From NCBI RefSeq assembly GCF_004283755.1, contig NZ_SHMH01000005.1:1-64000 (forward strand): a stretch of 64,000 nt of DNA, given 5' to 3'. The notes below the pieces were generated by a model. It was not told the origin of the DNA, ran no database searches, and saw nothing but the letters and a program-made list of their open reading frames with translations. Source of the DNA: Pseudoxanthomonas winnipegensis. GTDB lineage: Bacteria > Pseudomonadota > Gammaproteobacteria > Xanthomonadales > Xanthomonadaceae. This document shows, piece by piece, positions 35,674 to 44,398 of this stretch. Position 1 is the first letter of the stretch; every line of letters begins with the position of its first letter. Both the position numbers and the translations under genes were made by a program.

Positions 35674-35859
35674 GCGACTGTTCACGGTTGCCCAATGACA
35701 GACCGTTCGAGGCGTGCTGCGCCGCCGCAGCACCGCCGCACCCATGCCGCGACCGGTGTCCTTTGCGTTGCTGGAATCGTCTCGCCGGCAACCGTCGTCA
35801 CCACGTACGGTCAAACATGACAGAATCCGCCGGCTTTTGTTCCGGAACGCGACCTGAAG

Positions 35860-37146
35860 ATGTCCTCGACCACCGCCGCCCCGCCCGTCAACTCTCCGGC
35901 CCGCGTCCTGCTGGCCAGCCTGATGGGCACTACGATCGAATTCTTCGATTTCTACATCTACGCCACCGCCGCGGTGCTGGTGTTCCCCAAGCTGTTCTTT
36001 CCGCAGGGCGATCCGGTGGCCGCGCAGCTGGCGTCGCTGGCGACCTTCGCGGTGGCGTTCGTGGCGCGGCCGTTCGGCTCGGCGCTGTTCGGCCATTTCG
36101 GCGACCGCATCGGACGCAAGGCCACGCTGGTGGCGGCGCTGCTGACCATGGGCATCTCCACGGTGGTGATCGGCCTGCTGCCCAGCTATCACAGCGTTGG
36201 CCTGCTGGCGCCGGTGCTGCTGACGCTGTGCCGCTTCGGTCAGGGCATCGGCCTGGGCGGCGAGTGGGGCGGGGCGGTGCTGTTGGCCACCGAGAACGCG
36301 CCGCCGGGCAAGCGCGGCTGGTACGGGATGTTCCCGCAGCTGGGCGCGCCGCTGGGCTTCCTGCTGTCGGCCTCGACCTTCCTGATCATGGGCGCGCTGC
36401 TGTCGCCGGAGCAGTTCCTGGCCTGGGGCTGGCGCGTGCCGTTCCTGGCCTCGGCGCTGTTGGTGCTGATCGGCCTGTGGGTGCGTTTGTCGATCCGCGA
36501 GACGCCGGCCTTCCAGCAGGCGATCGAGCGTAACGAGCGTCTGCGCGTGCCGTTCCGCGCGGTGTTCTCCCAGCATCTGGGACCACTGGTGCTGGGCACG
36601 CTCGGGGCGCTGGCGACCTTCGTGCTGTTCTATCTGATGACGGTGTTCGCGCTGGGCTACGGCACCGTGACGCTGGGGTATTCCAAGCAGGAATTCCTGC
36701 TGATGCAGATGGTGGGCATGCTGTTCTTCGCGGCCGGCATCCCGATCTCGGCCAAGTTCGGCGACCGCACCTCGGCGCGCCACGCGATGATGGTGGCCAG
36801 CGTGGGCATCCTGCTGTTCGGGCTGGTGTTCCCGACGCTGTTCACCGCCGGGCATCCGGCCTTCGTGCTGGTGTTCCTGTGCCTGGGCCTGTTCGTGATG
36901 GGCTGGACCTATGGCCCGGTTGGCACGCTGCTGTCGGAGGTCTATCCGACCGAGGTGCGCTACACCGGCTCGTCGCTGTCCTTCAACCTGGCCAGCGTGC
37001 TGGGCGCCGCGCCGGCGCCGTACGTGGCGACCTGGCTGGCCGGCAAGTACGGCGTGCAGCCGGTGGGCTTCTACCTCAGCGGGGCGGCGCTGATCACCAT
37101 CCTGGCCCTGCTGGCGGTGCGCCGCCACGCCAGCGTCACGCTGTAG
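35860..37146 (+). CDS. MFS metabolite:H+ symporter (MHS family)
   Basis: This 428-residue inner-membrane carrier has 12 spans. MHS marks are GTTIEFFDFYIYATAAVLVF in span 1, GHFGDRIGRKATL (motif A), CRFGQGIGLGGEWGGAVLLA in span 4 and GWTYGPVGTLLSEVYPTEVRYTG near span 10. Relatives carry shikimate, alpha-ketoglutarate, proline/betaine or dicarboxylates; the substrate here cannot be assigned. It stands alone between fdhD and the convergent hemerythrin gene. Confidence 0.87.
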   Translation: MSSTTAAPPVNSPARVLLASLMGTTIEFFDFYIYATAAVLVFPKLFFPQGDPVAAQLASLATFAVAFVARPFGSALFGHFGDRIGRKATLVAALLTMGISTVVIGLLPSYHSVGLLAPVLLTLCRFGQGIGLGGEWGGAVLLATENAPPGKRGWYGMFPQLGAPLGFLLSASTFLIMGALLSPEQFLAWGWRVPFLASALLVLIGLWVRLSIRETPAFQQAIERNERLRVPFRAVFSQHLGPLVLGTLGALATFVLFYLMTVFALGYGTVTLGYSKQEFLLMQMVGMLFFAAGIPISAKFGDRTSARHAMMVASVGILLFGLVFPTLFTAGHPAFVLVFLCLGLFVMGWTYGPVGTLLSEVYPTEVRYTGSSLSFNLASVLGAAPAPYVATWLAGKYGVQPVGFYLSGAALITILALLAVRRHASVTL

Positions 37147-37150
37147 GCCT

Positions 37151-37612
37151 TCAGCGGAACAGGCGCGCCATGGTGCGCGCCAGCCAGCCGCCCTGCTGGT
37201 GGTGGCGGCTGAACTGGTCCAGGTGCCGGCGCACGGTCTCCGAATAGGCCTTGTCGTCGCTGCGGATGTGGTTGAACAGCCAGCGCGCCAGCATCTGCTT
37301 GAGTTCCTCGGTGACGTCCTCGCCGGCCTCGAAGCGCAGGCGGTACTCGCTGACGCGGCGGGTGAACACCTCGTGCACCCGCTTGTGCGCGGCGCAGAAG
37401 GGATAGCCGGCTTCCTCCATCAGCTCTTCCTCGAAGGCGAAGTGCGAGAGGGTGTAGTCCACCAGTTCGGCGATCACGTCGCCCACGGCCAGCCGCTGGC
37501 CCTGCTGCTGGGTCTGATGCAGGGTGTTGATCATCTCGACGATGCGCCGGTGCTGCTGGTCGATCACCCCGATGCCGGTGTCCAGATCGTCCTGCCAGAT
37601 CAGAAGTGCCAT
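37151..37612 (-). CDS. Bacteriohemerythrin
   Basis: The 153-residue four-helix protein binds O2 at a di-iron site. Ligands are visible: His21 ([10 protein letters not shown]), His57 and Glu61 ([11 protein letters not shown]), His76 and His80 (CAAHKRVHE), and the HIRSDD motif near residue 118. It probably stores or delivers oxygen or senses it. There is no signal peptide or membrane anchor. ATG 37612 is preferred ([14 protein letters not shown]) because the upstream extension is not homologous. The C-terminal 25 residues are basic and tail-like. The gene is convergent with the MHS transporter, four bases apart. Confidence 0.93.
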   Translation of the reverse strand: MALLIWQDDLDTGIGVIDQQHRRIVEMINTLHQTQQQGQRLAVGDVIAELVDYTLSHFAFEEELMEEAGYPFCAAHKRVHEVFTRRVSEYRLRFEAGEDVTEELKQMLARWLFNHIRSDDKAYSETVRRHLDQFSRHHQQGGWLARTMARLFR

Positions 37613-37707
37613 CGCGTGTCCCGTGCGGTTGCGGGCCCTGAGGCCCCATGCCCGCAGGCTGGCATCGGCCGATCGCGGCGGCATTGATCGCAGTCAATGT
37701 CGGGCGG

Positions 37708-39003
37708 TCACCACAGCGCGTCGCGCAGCTTGTACCAGCTCATCGCCGCCACCAGCAGCGGCGTGCGCAGCGCCTGTCCGCCAGGGAAGGGCGCGTGCCG
37801 GATCCTGGCGAACAGGTCCAGGCGAGCGGACTGGCCGGCGATGGCCTCGGCGATCAGCTTGCCGGCCAGGCCGGTGGCGACCACGCCATGACCGGAGAAG
37901 CCTTGCGCGAAGTAGAGGTTGGGCTGCAGGCGACCCCAGTGCGGGGCGCGGTTGCGCGAGATGTCCACCAGGCCGCCCCAGACGTGGTCCAGTGCGACTT
38001 CGCCCAGCTGCGGGAACACCTCCGCGATGCGCCGGCGCATGATCGCCGCGAGATCGCGCGGGGGGCGCCCGGAGTAACTGGCGCGCCCGCCGAACAACAG
38101 GCGGTGGTCGTGGCTGAGGCGGTAGTAGTCCAGCGCCCAGGCCGTGTCGGCCACGGCCATGTCGTTGCCGATCAGCGCGCGTGCGCGTTCCTCGCCCAGC
38201 GGGACGGTGGCGGCGATGTAGGTGCCGACCGGCATGATCCGCGCCTCGAGTTCCTGCGCGATGCCGTGCAGCAGGGCATTGCCGGCGAGCACGCCGAAGT
38301 CGCAGTGCACCTGCCCGCGTGCCGTGCTGAACACCGGCCGCGCGCCGCGCTGCAGGCGGGTCACCGCGCTGGTCTCGAAGATGCGTACGCCGGCGTCCAG
38401 CGCCGCGCGTCCCAGGCCCAGCGCATAGGCCAGCGGATGCAGGTGGCCGCTGATCGGATCGTAAAGCGCGCCCAGGTAGCGCTCGCTGGCCAGGGTGGCG
38501 CGCAGGCGTTCGCGGTCCCACCACTGCACCGGATGCTCGTAGTGGGTGTGGAAGCGTTCGACCATGGCCTGCACTTCGCGCTGCTGGCGGGCTTTCAGCG
38601 GCACGGTGGCGTGGCCCGGGCGCCAGTGCGCCTGGATGCCGTGTCGGGCCAGCCGCGCGTGCAGCCAGGCCAGGCCTTCGCGGGACAGATCGAACATGCG
38701 CCGCGCGTCGTCCAACCCCACCAGCGCCTCGAGCTTCTCCTCGCCGCAGCCGAAGCCGACGATGGCCTGGCCGCCGTTGCGGCCCGACGCGCCCCAGCCG
38801 ATCCGCTGCGCTTCCAGCACCACCACGCGATAACCGGCCTCGGCCAGCTCCAGCGCCGCGGACAGGCCGGTGTAGCCGGCGCCGAGGATGCAGACATCGC
38901 AGTCGATGCGCCCCTCGAGCGCGGGCTGGGCGGGCAGGGGCGTGGTGCTGGCCGCGTACCAGCTGTCGGGGTAGGCGCCGGGCGTGCCGGGCTCAGACCG
39001 CAC
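37708..39003 (-). CDS. PuuB-like FAD-dependent oxidase (gamma-glutamylputrescine oxidase type)
   Basis: The 431-residue DAO-family flavoprotein oxidises gamma-glutamylputrescine to gamma-glutamylaminobutyraldehyde with H2O2 formation. It begins with SWYAAST near residue 15, the usual PuuB N-terminus, then the FAD site CDVCILGAGYTGLSAALELA, GWGASGRNGGQAIVGFGCGE, and GGRASYSGRPP with a C-terminal GFSGHGVVATGLAGKLIAEA. The start is a GTG at 39003 that overlaps the last codons of the glutamine-synthetase-like gene, so the pair is coupled. An FAD-dependent amine oxidase of other specificity is the main alternative. Confidence 0.88.
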   Translation of the reverse strand: MRSEPGTPGAYPDSWYAASTTPLPAQPALEGRIDCDVCILGAGYTGLSAALELAEAGYRVVVLEAQRIGWGASGRNGGQAIVGFGCGEEKLEALVGLDDARRMFDLSREGLAWLHARLARHGIQAHWRPGHATVPLKARQQREVQAMVERFHTHYEHPVQWWDRERLRATLASERYLGALYDPISGHLHPLAYALGLGRAALDAGVRIFETSAVTRLQRGARPVFSTARGQVHCDFGVLAGNALLHGIAQELEARIMPVGTYIAATVPLGEERARALIGNDMAVADTAWALDYYRLSHDHRLLFGGRASYSGRPPRDLAAIMRRRIAEVFPQLGEVALDHVWGGLVDISRNRAPHWGRLQPNLYFAQGFSGHGVVATGLAGKLIAEAIAGQSARLDLFARIRHAPFPGGQALRTPLLVAAMSWYKLRDALW

Positions 39004-40357
39004 GCAGGTACCAGGCGTAGTCCAGGTCGGTGACCTGGGTGTCGAAGCTGCGCTGTTCCTTGCGCTTCTGCTGGCCGTAGAGGTGGCGGAAGCGTTCGCC
39101 GAAATGTTCGGCGATGAAGGCGCTGCCCAGGAAATCCTCGATCGAACCGCGCCAGTGCGGGCTGTGCTGCTCGGTCTGGGCGTAGGCGTTGCCGACGATG
39201 GGCGGGCCGGGATCGAGGCGCTGTTCCAGTCCATGCAGCATTCCGGCCAGCACGGCGGCGCAGGCCAGGTAGACATTGGCGTCGGCGCCGGCGATACGGT
39301 GCTCGATGCGCGTGTTGGCCGCGTCGCTGTGCGGGATGCGCATGGCCACGGTGCGGTTGTTGTAGCCCCAGCTGCGGCCCAGCGGGACGAAGGCGTTGGG
39401 CACGTAGCGGCGGTAGCTGTTGGCATGCGGGGCGAACAGCAGCATGGTGTCGGCCGCGCTGGCCTGCAGGCCGCCGATGGCGTGCAGCAGCGCCGCGGCC
39501 GGCGCCTGCGCGGTGCCGGCGAAGACATTGCGGCCCTGCGCGTCGAGCAGGCTCACGTGCACGTGCAGGCCGCTGCCGGCCTGGTCCACCAAGGGCTTGG
39601 CCATGAAGCTGGCTTGCAGGCTTTGTTGCTGTGCCACGGCCTTGATCGCGCGCTTGAGCATCACCGCGTCGTCGCAGGCCTGCAGCGCATCGGCGCGATG
39701 CTTGAGGTTGATCTCGAACTGGCCCGGCGCGTACTCGGCCACGGCGGTGTCGGCGGGGATGTCCTGTGCGCGGCACACGGCCGCGACCGCATCGATGAAA
39801 TCGCGGTTGTCGTCCAGGTCTTCGATCGAATAGACCTGCGTGCTCGTGTTGCGCGTGCCGGTGTTGGGGTTGATCGCCGGCTGCGGGCGGCCGTGCGCGT
39901 CGGGCAGGCGGTCGAACAGGTAGAACTCCAGCTCGATGGCCACCACGGGGGTCAGGCCGAGGTCGGCGAAGCGCTGCACCACCCGGGCCAGCACCTGCCG
40001 CGGATTGGCCTCGAACAGGCCGCCGGCGCCGTCCTCCATCGCCAGCAGCAGCTGTGCGGTGGGGCGCGGTGTCCATGGCACCGGTCGCAGCGAGCCTGGC
40101 ACAGGCCGGCAGATGCGGTCCTCGTCGCCGATGTCGTAACCCAGGCCGGTTTCCTCGACGGTATTGCCGGTGATGTCGGTGGCGATCAGCGACATCGGCA
40201 GGCAGATGCCATCGGCGAACACCTTGTCCAGCGCCTGGCGCGTGACGCGCTTGCCGCGCAGCAGGCCGTTCATGTCCGGCAGCAGCAGGTCGATGGCCTC
40301 CAGGTCAGGCAAGGCGGCCAGGGTGGCGGCGTCGCGGGCGTCGGACAGGGCGGTCAT
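38993..40357 (-). CDS. Glutamine-synthetase-like gamma-glutamylpolyamine synthetase (PuuA-like), copy 1
   Basis: This 454-residue glutamine-synthetase-fold enzyme is predicted to ligate glutamate to putrescine or another amine. Blocks: PDMNGLLRGKRV near residue 30 in the beta-grasp domain, VVAIELEFYLFDR and GQFEINLKHRADAL (metal ligands), HVHVSLLDAQGRNVFAG, FAPHANSYRRYVPNAFVP and RIEHRIAGADANVYLA. Assignment to PuuA-type rather than GlnA rests on the short N-terminus and the operon with a PuuB-like oxidase. ATG 40357 follows AAGAG. The 19-bp candidate operator is 44 bases upstream. Confidence 0.9.
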   Translation of the reverse strand: MTALSDARDAATLAALPDLEAIDLLLPDMNGLLRGKRVTRQALDKVFADGICLPMSLIATDITGNTVEETGLGYDIGDEDRICRPVPGSLRPVPWTPRPTAQLLLAMEDGAGGLFEANPRQVLARVVQRFADLGLTPVVAIELEFYLFDRLPDAHGRPQPAINPNTGTRNTSTQVYSIEDLDDNRDFIDAVAAVCRAQDIPADTAVAEYAPGQFEINLKHRADALQACDDAVMLKRAIKAVAQQQSLQASFMAKPLVDQAGSGLHVHVSLLDAQGRNVFAGTAQAPAAALLHAIGGLQASAADTMLLFAPHANSYRRYVPNAFVPLGRSWGYNNRTVAMRIPHSDAANTRIEHRIAGADANVYLACAAVLAGMLHGLEQRLDPGPPIVGNAYAQTEQHSPHWRGSIEDFLGSAFIAEHFGERFRHLYGQQKRKEQRSFDTQVTDLDYAWYLRAV

Positions 40358-40400
40358 GGCGGGCTCTTGGCGGCGTTGGAGACAGCCTAGCAGGCGTGTT

Positions 40401-40419
40401 GTTGTCAAGAATACTCAAC
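40401..40419. promoter_or_regulatory. Candidate PuuR-like operator C
   Basis: GTTGTCAAGAATACTCAAC, with GTTG/CAAC inverted ends, lies in the divergent gap between the two halves of the gamma-glutamylpolyamine pathway. It is the best match to the sites at 32412 and 32461. Confidence 0.6.
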
Positions 40420-40486
40420 GCCGCCGCCGCGCGAGTTCATGAATCTGGCCTGCAGGACAGCAACTGACGGCTCGCACGCGGTGCGT

Positions 40487-40505
40487 GTTGTAAAAATAAA
40501 ACGGC
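40487..40505. promoter_or_regulatory. Possible half-site for the same regulator
   Basis: GTTGTAAAAATAAAACGGC shares the left half (GTTGTAAA) with the inverse of operator A but lacks the right half. It is 40 bases before the PuuD-like start and is also the most AT-rich stretch there, so it could simply be promoter sequence. Confidence 0.3.
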
Positions 40506-40544
40506 CACGCTAGCTTGCTTCAACGCCCTGAGGAGCCGTCCTGC

Positions 40545-41309
40545 ATGGCCAGACCGCCGCTGGTCGGTGTGCCGACCGACCGCAGACCGATCGGATCGCA
40601 TCCCTTTCTGATGGTGGGCGAGAAGTACCTGCGGGCGATCGTCGAGGGCGCCGGCTGCGTGCCGCTGCTGTGGCCGTCGCTGACGCCGGCCTTGCCGGTG
40701 GAGGTGTTGCTGGACACGGTCGATGGCCTGCTGCTGACCGGCGCGATCAGCAACATCGAGCCGCATCACTATTCGGACGAACCGAGCTGGGAAGGCAACC
40801 CGCACGATGCGGCGCGCGACGGCACCGCGCTGCCGCTGGTGCGTGCGGCGCTGGCCGCCGGCGTGCCGATCCTGGCGATCTGCCGGGGCTTCCAGGAGGT
40901 CAACGTCGCCCTGGGGGGCACGCTCCACCAGAAGGTGCACGCGGTGCCGGGGCTGATGGACCATCGCCAGGAGACGAGCGCGCCGCTGGAGGTGCAGTAC
41001 GGCCCGGCCCATCCTGTGACGCTGGCGCCGGGCGGGCTGCTGGCGTCCTTCGGTGAGGACGCGCCGTGGGTCAATTCGCTGCATGGTCAGGGCGTGCGCC
41101 GCCTGGCCGAGGGCCTGGTGATCGAGGCGACCGCGCCCGACGGCCTGATCGAGGCCTTTCGACATGAAGGCGTGAGCTTTCTGCTCGGCGTGCAATGGCA
41201 TCCGGAGTGGCGGGTGACCGAGCAGCCGTTCTACGCCGGCATCTTCCACGCCTTCGGCCAGGCCTGCCGTGCCCGCGCCACCCGCCGCCAGGAGGTCGCC
41301 TTCGCATGA
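40545..41309 (+). CDS. PuuD-like gamma-glutamyl-gamma-aminobutyrate hydrolase
   Basis: The 254-residue class I glutamine amidotransferase-like enzyme releases GABA from gamma-glutamyl-GABA. It shows the nucleophile Cys113 (ILAICRGFQEVN), with His219 and Glu221 (GVQWHPEW) completing the triad. The start VGVPTDRRPIGSHPFLMVGEKY is family-typical. GAGGAG precedes ATG 40545. The stop overlaps the start of the second glutamine-synthetase-like gene (ATGA), so both are translated together. It faces the PuuA-PuuB unit across a 187-base gap with a candidate operator. Confidence 0.92.
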   Translation: MARPPLVGVPTDRRPIGSHPFLMVGEKYLRAIVEGAGCVPLLWPSLTPALPVEVLLDTVDGLLLTGAISNIEPHHYSDEPSWEGNPHDAARDGTALPLVRAALAAGVPILAICRGFQEVNVALGGTLHQKVHAVPGLMDHRQETSAPLEVQYGPAHPVTLAPGGLLASFGEDAPWVNSLHGQGVRRLAEGLVIEATAPDGLIEAFRHEGVSFLLGVQWHPEWRVTEQPFYAGIFHAFGQACRARATRRQEVAFA

Positions 41310-42691
41310 GCCGCCGCAAGACCCAACCCGACACGCCCGCCGAGCCGGCCGACAATTCGCTGCGGCGCTGGCTCAAGGAGCGGCGCATCACCGAGGTCGA
41401 GTGCCTGGTGCCGGACATCACCGGCATCGCACGCGGCAAGATCATTCCGGCCGACAAGTTCAGCCACGACTACGGCACGCGCCTGCCTGAGGGCATCTTC
41501 GCCACCACGGTCACCGGCGACTATCCGGACGACTATTACGAGCTGACCAGTCCCTCGGACTCGGACATGTTCCTGCGCCCGGACCCGGGCACCGTGCGCA
41601 TGGTGCCGTGGGCCGCCGATCCCACTGCGCAAGTGATCCACGACTGCTGGACCAAGGACGGCGAGCCGCACGATCTGGCCCCGCGCAACGTGCTGCGGCG
41701 CGTGCTCAAGGCCTACGAGGAGGCCGGCCTGCAGCCGGTGGTGGCGCCGGAGCTGGAGTTCTTCCTGGTGCAGAAGAACACCGACCCGGACTTCCCACTG
41801 CTGCCGCCGGCCGGGCGCTCGGGCCGGCCGGAGACCGCGCGCCAGTCGTACTCCATCGATGCGGTCAACGAGTTCGATCCGATCCTGGACCTGATGTACG
41901 ACTACTGCGATGCGATGGAGCTGGACGTGGACACGTTGATCCACGAATCCGGCGCGGCGCAGCTGGAAGTCAACTTCACCCACGCCGACGCGCTCAGCCG
42001 CGCCGATCAGGTCTTCCTGTTCAAGCGCACCATGCGCGAGGCCGCGCTGCGCCACGGCATCTACGCCACCTTCCTGGCCAAGCCGATGGAGAACGAGCCC
42101 GGCAGCGCCATGCACATCCATCAGAGCCTGCTGGATCGCAGGACCGGCACGAACGTGTTCGCCGGCAAGGAGCTGGGCAAGGAGCGCAAGACCTTTCTGC
42201 ACTACATGGGCGGGCTGCAGAAGTATGCGCCGATGACCATGGCCTTTTTCGCGCCCAACGTGAATTCCTACCGGCGCCTGGCCATCGGCCAGGTGGCGCC
42301 GATCAACGTGCAGTGGGGCTACGACAACCGCACCTGCGGGCTGCGCGTGCCCAAGGACACGCTGGAGAACACGCGCGTGGAGAGCCGCTTCGCTGGCTCC
42401 GACGCCAATCCGTATCTGGCGATGGCGGCGACCCTGGCCTGCGGCCTGCTGGGGCTGCAGGAGAAGCTGCAGCCGACCAAGCCGCTGGCCAGCAGTGCGC
42501 AGGACATCGGCTTCGAACTGCCGCGCTCGCTGGGCGAGGCGCTGGACGAACTGGAAGGCTGCGCGCCGCTGCGGGCGCTGCTGGGCGAGCGCTTCGTGCG
42601 CGCCTATATCTCGGTCAAGCGCAAGGAGTACGAGACGTTCTTCCGGGTGATCAGTTCGTGGGAGCGGGAGTTTCTGCTGTTGAATGTCTAG
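41306..42691 (+). CDS. Glutamine-synthetase-like gamma-glutamylpolyamine synthetase, copy 2
   Basis: This 461-residue paralogue of the 38993-40357 product has clearly diverged from it. Blocks: EVECLVPDITGIARGKIIPA, VVAPELEFFLVQ, AAQLEVNFTHADALSRADQV, MHIHQSLLDRRTGTNVFAG, FFAPNVNSYRRL and RVESRFAGSDANPYLAMA. The catalytic metal-binding residues are conserved. Like copy 1, it has the compact form seen in polyamine-glutamylating enzymes. Two such genes around puuD suggest different amines (putrescine, spermidine, ethanolamine or similar) for the two enzymes, but which is which cannot be read from sequence. Confidence 0.9.
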   Translation: MSRRKTQPDTPAEPADNSLRRWLKERRITEVECLVPDITGIARGKIIPADKFSHDYGTRLPEGIFATTVTGDYPDDYYELTSPSDSDMFLRPDPGTVRMVPWAADPTAQVIHDCWTKDGEPHDLAPRNVLRRVLKAYEEAGLQPVVAPELEFFLVQKNTDPDFPLLPPAGRSGRPETARQSYSIDAVNEFDPILDLMYDYCDAMELDVDTLIHESGAAQLEVNFTHADALSRADQVFLFKRTMREAALRHGIYATFLAKPMENEPGSAMHIHQSLLDRRTGTNVFAGKELGKERKTFLHYMGGLQKYAPMTMAFFAPNVNSYRRLAIGQVAPINVQWGYDNRTCGLRVPKDTLENTRVESRFAGSDANPYLAMAATLACGLLGLQEKLQPTKPLASSAQDIGFELPRSLGEALDELEGCAPLRALLGERFVRAYISVKRKEYETFFRVISSWEREFLLLNV

Positions 42692-42734
42692 GCGCGTGCC
42701 ACGCGGCGCTGTGGAAACGGCCGATGATTCCCGT

Positions 42735-42818
42735 CGTCGTCCCCGCGAAGGCGGGGACCCATGGACGTGGACTCTGCGCGCGAAGGTCCATGGATTCCCG
42801 CTTTCGCGGGAATGACGG
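42735..42818. repeat. Two dispersed palindromes facing each other across 23 bases
   Basis: The first (42735-42764) has CCCCGCGAAGGCGGGG and the second (42788-42818) ATTCCCGCTTTCGCGGGAAT. Each carries the CCATGG and CGT(C/-) flanks seen in the single copies, in opposite order, so the pair forms a larger inverted repeat. It occupies the gap between the synthetase and aminotransferase genes. Confidence 0.8.
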
Positions 42819-42925
42819 TTTTTTGAGGTCGCGCAGATGAAGGATTCTGTGGGCTGCTCCAGCCGCTAAGAGAAACCAACGCAAGTAAGACACGCCACCG
42901 TGTAACAAGCGAGAAGCACAAGTCC

Positions 42926-44290
42926 ATGGATGCCCATCAAGCCCGCACCCTGCAAGACCTCGATGCCGCCCACCATCTGCATCCTTTCAACGACAACGCG
43001 GCGCTGGCCGCCAAGGGCACGCGCATCCTGACCCGCGGCGAGGGCTGCTACGTCTGGGATGCCGAAGGCCACAAGCTGCTCGACGCCTTCGCCGGGCTGT
43101 GGTGCGTCAACATCGGCTATGGCCGCGCCGAGCTGGGCCGGGCCGCCGCGCGGCAGATGGAGCAGCTGGCCTACTACAACAGCTTCTTCCAGTGCACCAC
43201 CGAGCCGACCATCCGCCTGGCGGCCAAGCTGGCCGAGCTGACGCCGTACGATCTGGATCACGCCTTCTTCGTCAACTCCGGCTCCGAGGCCAACGACACC
43301 ATCCTGCGCCTGGTGCGGCACTACTGGGCGGTGCAGGACAAGCCGCGCAAGAACGTCTTCATCGCCCGCCACAACGGCTACCACGGCACCACCGTGGCCG
43401 GCGCCAGCCTGGGCGGGATGAAGCGCATGCACGGGCAGGGCGGCCTGCCGATCCCGGACATCGTCCATGTCGATCCGCCGTTCTGGTTCCACGATGGCGG
43501 CGAGCTTTCAGAAGACGAGTACGGCCTGCTCGCCGCGCGCCGGGTGGAGGACAAGATCCTCGAACTGGGTCCAGAGCGCGTGGCCGCCTTCATCGGCGAA
43601 CCGGTGATGGGCGCCATCGGCGTATACATCCCGCCGCGCACCTACTGGCCGGAGGTGGAGCGCATCTGCCGCCAGTACGACGTGCTGCTGGTGGCCGACG
43701 AGGTGATCACCGGCTTCGGCCGCACCGGGGAATGGTTCGGCGCGCAGACCTTCGGCTTCCGGCCCGATGTGATGACCATCGCCAAGGGCATCACCTCCGG
43801 CTACATCCCGCTGGGCGCGGCGATGTTCGGCGAGCGCGTGGCCGGCCTGCTGAAGGCGCAGGGCGGCGAGCTGGCGCACGGGGCGACGTACTCGGGCCAT
43901 CCGGTGTGCGCGGCGGTGGCGCTGGAGAACATCCGCCTCCTGCAGGAGGAGCGGATCGTCGAGACCGCGCGCGATCACATCGCGCCCTATCTGGCCCAGC
44001 GCTGGGCGGAGCTGGGTGAGCATCGGCTGGTCGGCCAGGCGCGCATCGTCGGCCTGATGGGCGCCCTGGAGCTGGTCCCGCACAAGGGCCGGCGCACTCT
44101 GTTCGAGGAACGCGGCAAGGTGGGGGCACTGTGTCGCGACAACGCGCTGCGCCACGGGCTCATCCTGCGCGCCACCTATGACGCGATGCTGCTGTCACCG
44201 CCGCTGGTGATCGAGCGCGCGCAGGTGGACGAACTGTTCGACAAGACCTGGAAGGCGCTGGACGACACCGCCGCGGCGCTGGGGATCTGA
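42926..44290 (+). CDS. SpuC-like polyamine:pyruvate aminotransferase (class III)
   Basis: The 454-residue PLP enzyme transfers an amino group from putrescine or related diamines to pyruvate. It starts HHLHPFNDNAALAAKGTRIL, the usual SpuC N-terminus, then LLDAFAGLWCVNIGYGR, FFVNSGSEANDTILRLVRHY, the LLVADEVITGFGRTGEWFG region with the pyridine-binding Asp, and Schiff-base Lys287 in TIAKGITSGY. It shares the aminotransferase fold with the 30989 gene but is only distantly related. It lies between the glutamylation genes and the polyamine uptake operon. Confidence 0.92.
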   Translation: MDAHQARTLQDLDAAHHLHPFNDNAALAAKGTRILTRGEGCYVWDAEGHKLLDAFAGLWCVNIGYGRAELGRAAARQMEQLAYYNSFFQCTTEPTIRLAAKLAELTPYDLDHAFFVNSGSEANDTILRLVRHYWAVQDKPRKNVFIARHNGYHGTTVAGASLGGMKRMHGQGGLPIPDIVHVDPPFWFHDGGELSEDEYGLLAARRVEDKILELGPERVAAFIGEPVMGAIGVYIPPRTYWPEVERICRQYDVLLVADEVITGFGRTGEWFGAQTFGFRPDVMTIAKGITSGYIPLGAAMFGERVAGLLKAQGGELAHGATYSGHPVCAAVALENIRLLQEERIVETARDHIAPYLAQRWAELGEHRLVGQARIVGLMGALELVPHKGRRTLFEERGKVGALCRDNALRHGLILRATYDAMLLSPPLVIERAQVDELFDKTWKALDDTAAALGI

Positions 44291-44398
44291 GGCGTGATGC
44301 CGGCCAGCACAGCCCATCAACCCGGGCCGCACGCAGGCTGCGACGGGTACAGTCTGACCAACGACCGCCGCGGTGGCGGACCAGGGTGGAGAGTGGCG

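Noticed and set aside
34651-37128. 825-codon minus-strand frame opposite fdhD and the MHS transporter
   Set aside because: Antisense shadow with a His/Gln/Arg-rich composition; both genes on the other strand are unambiguous.
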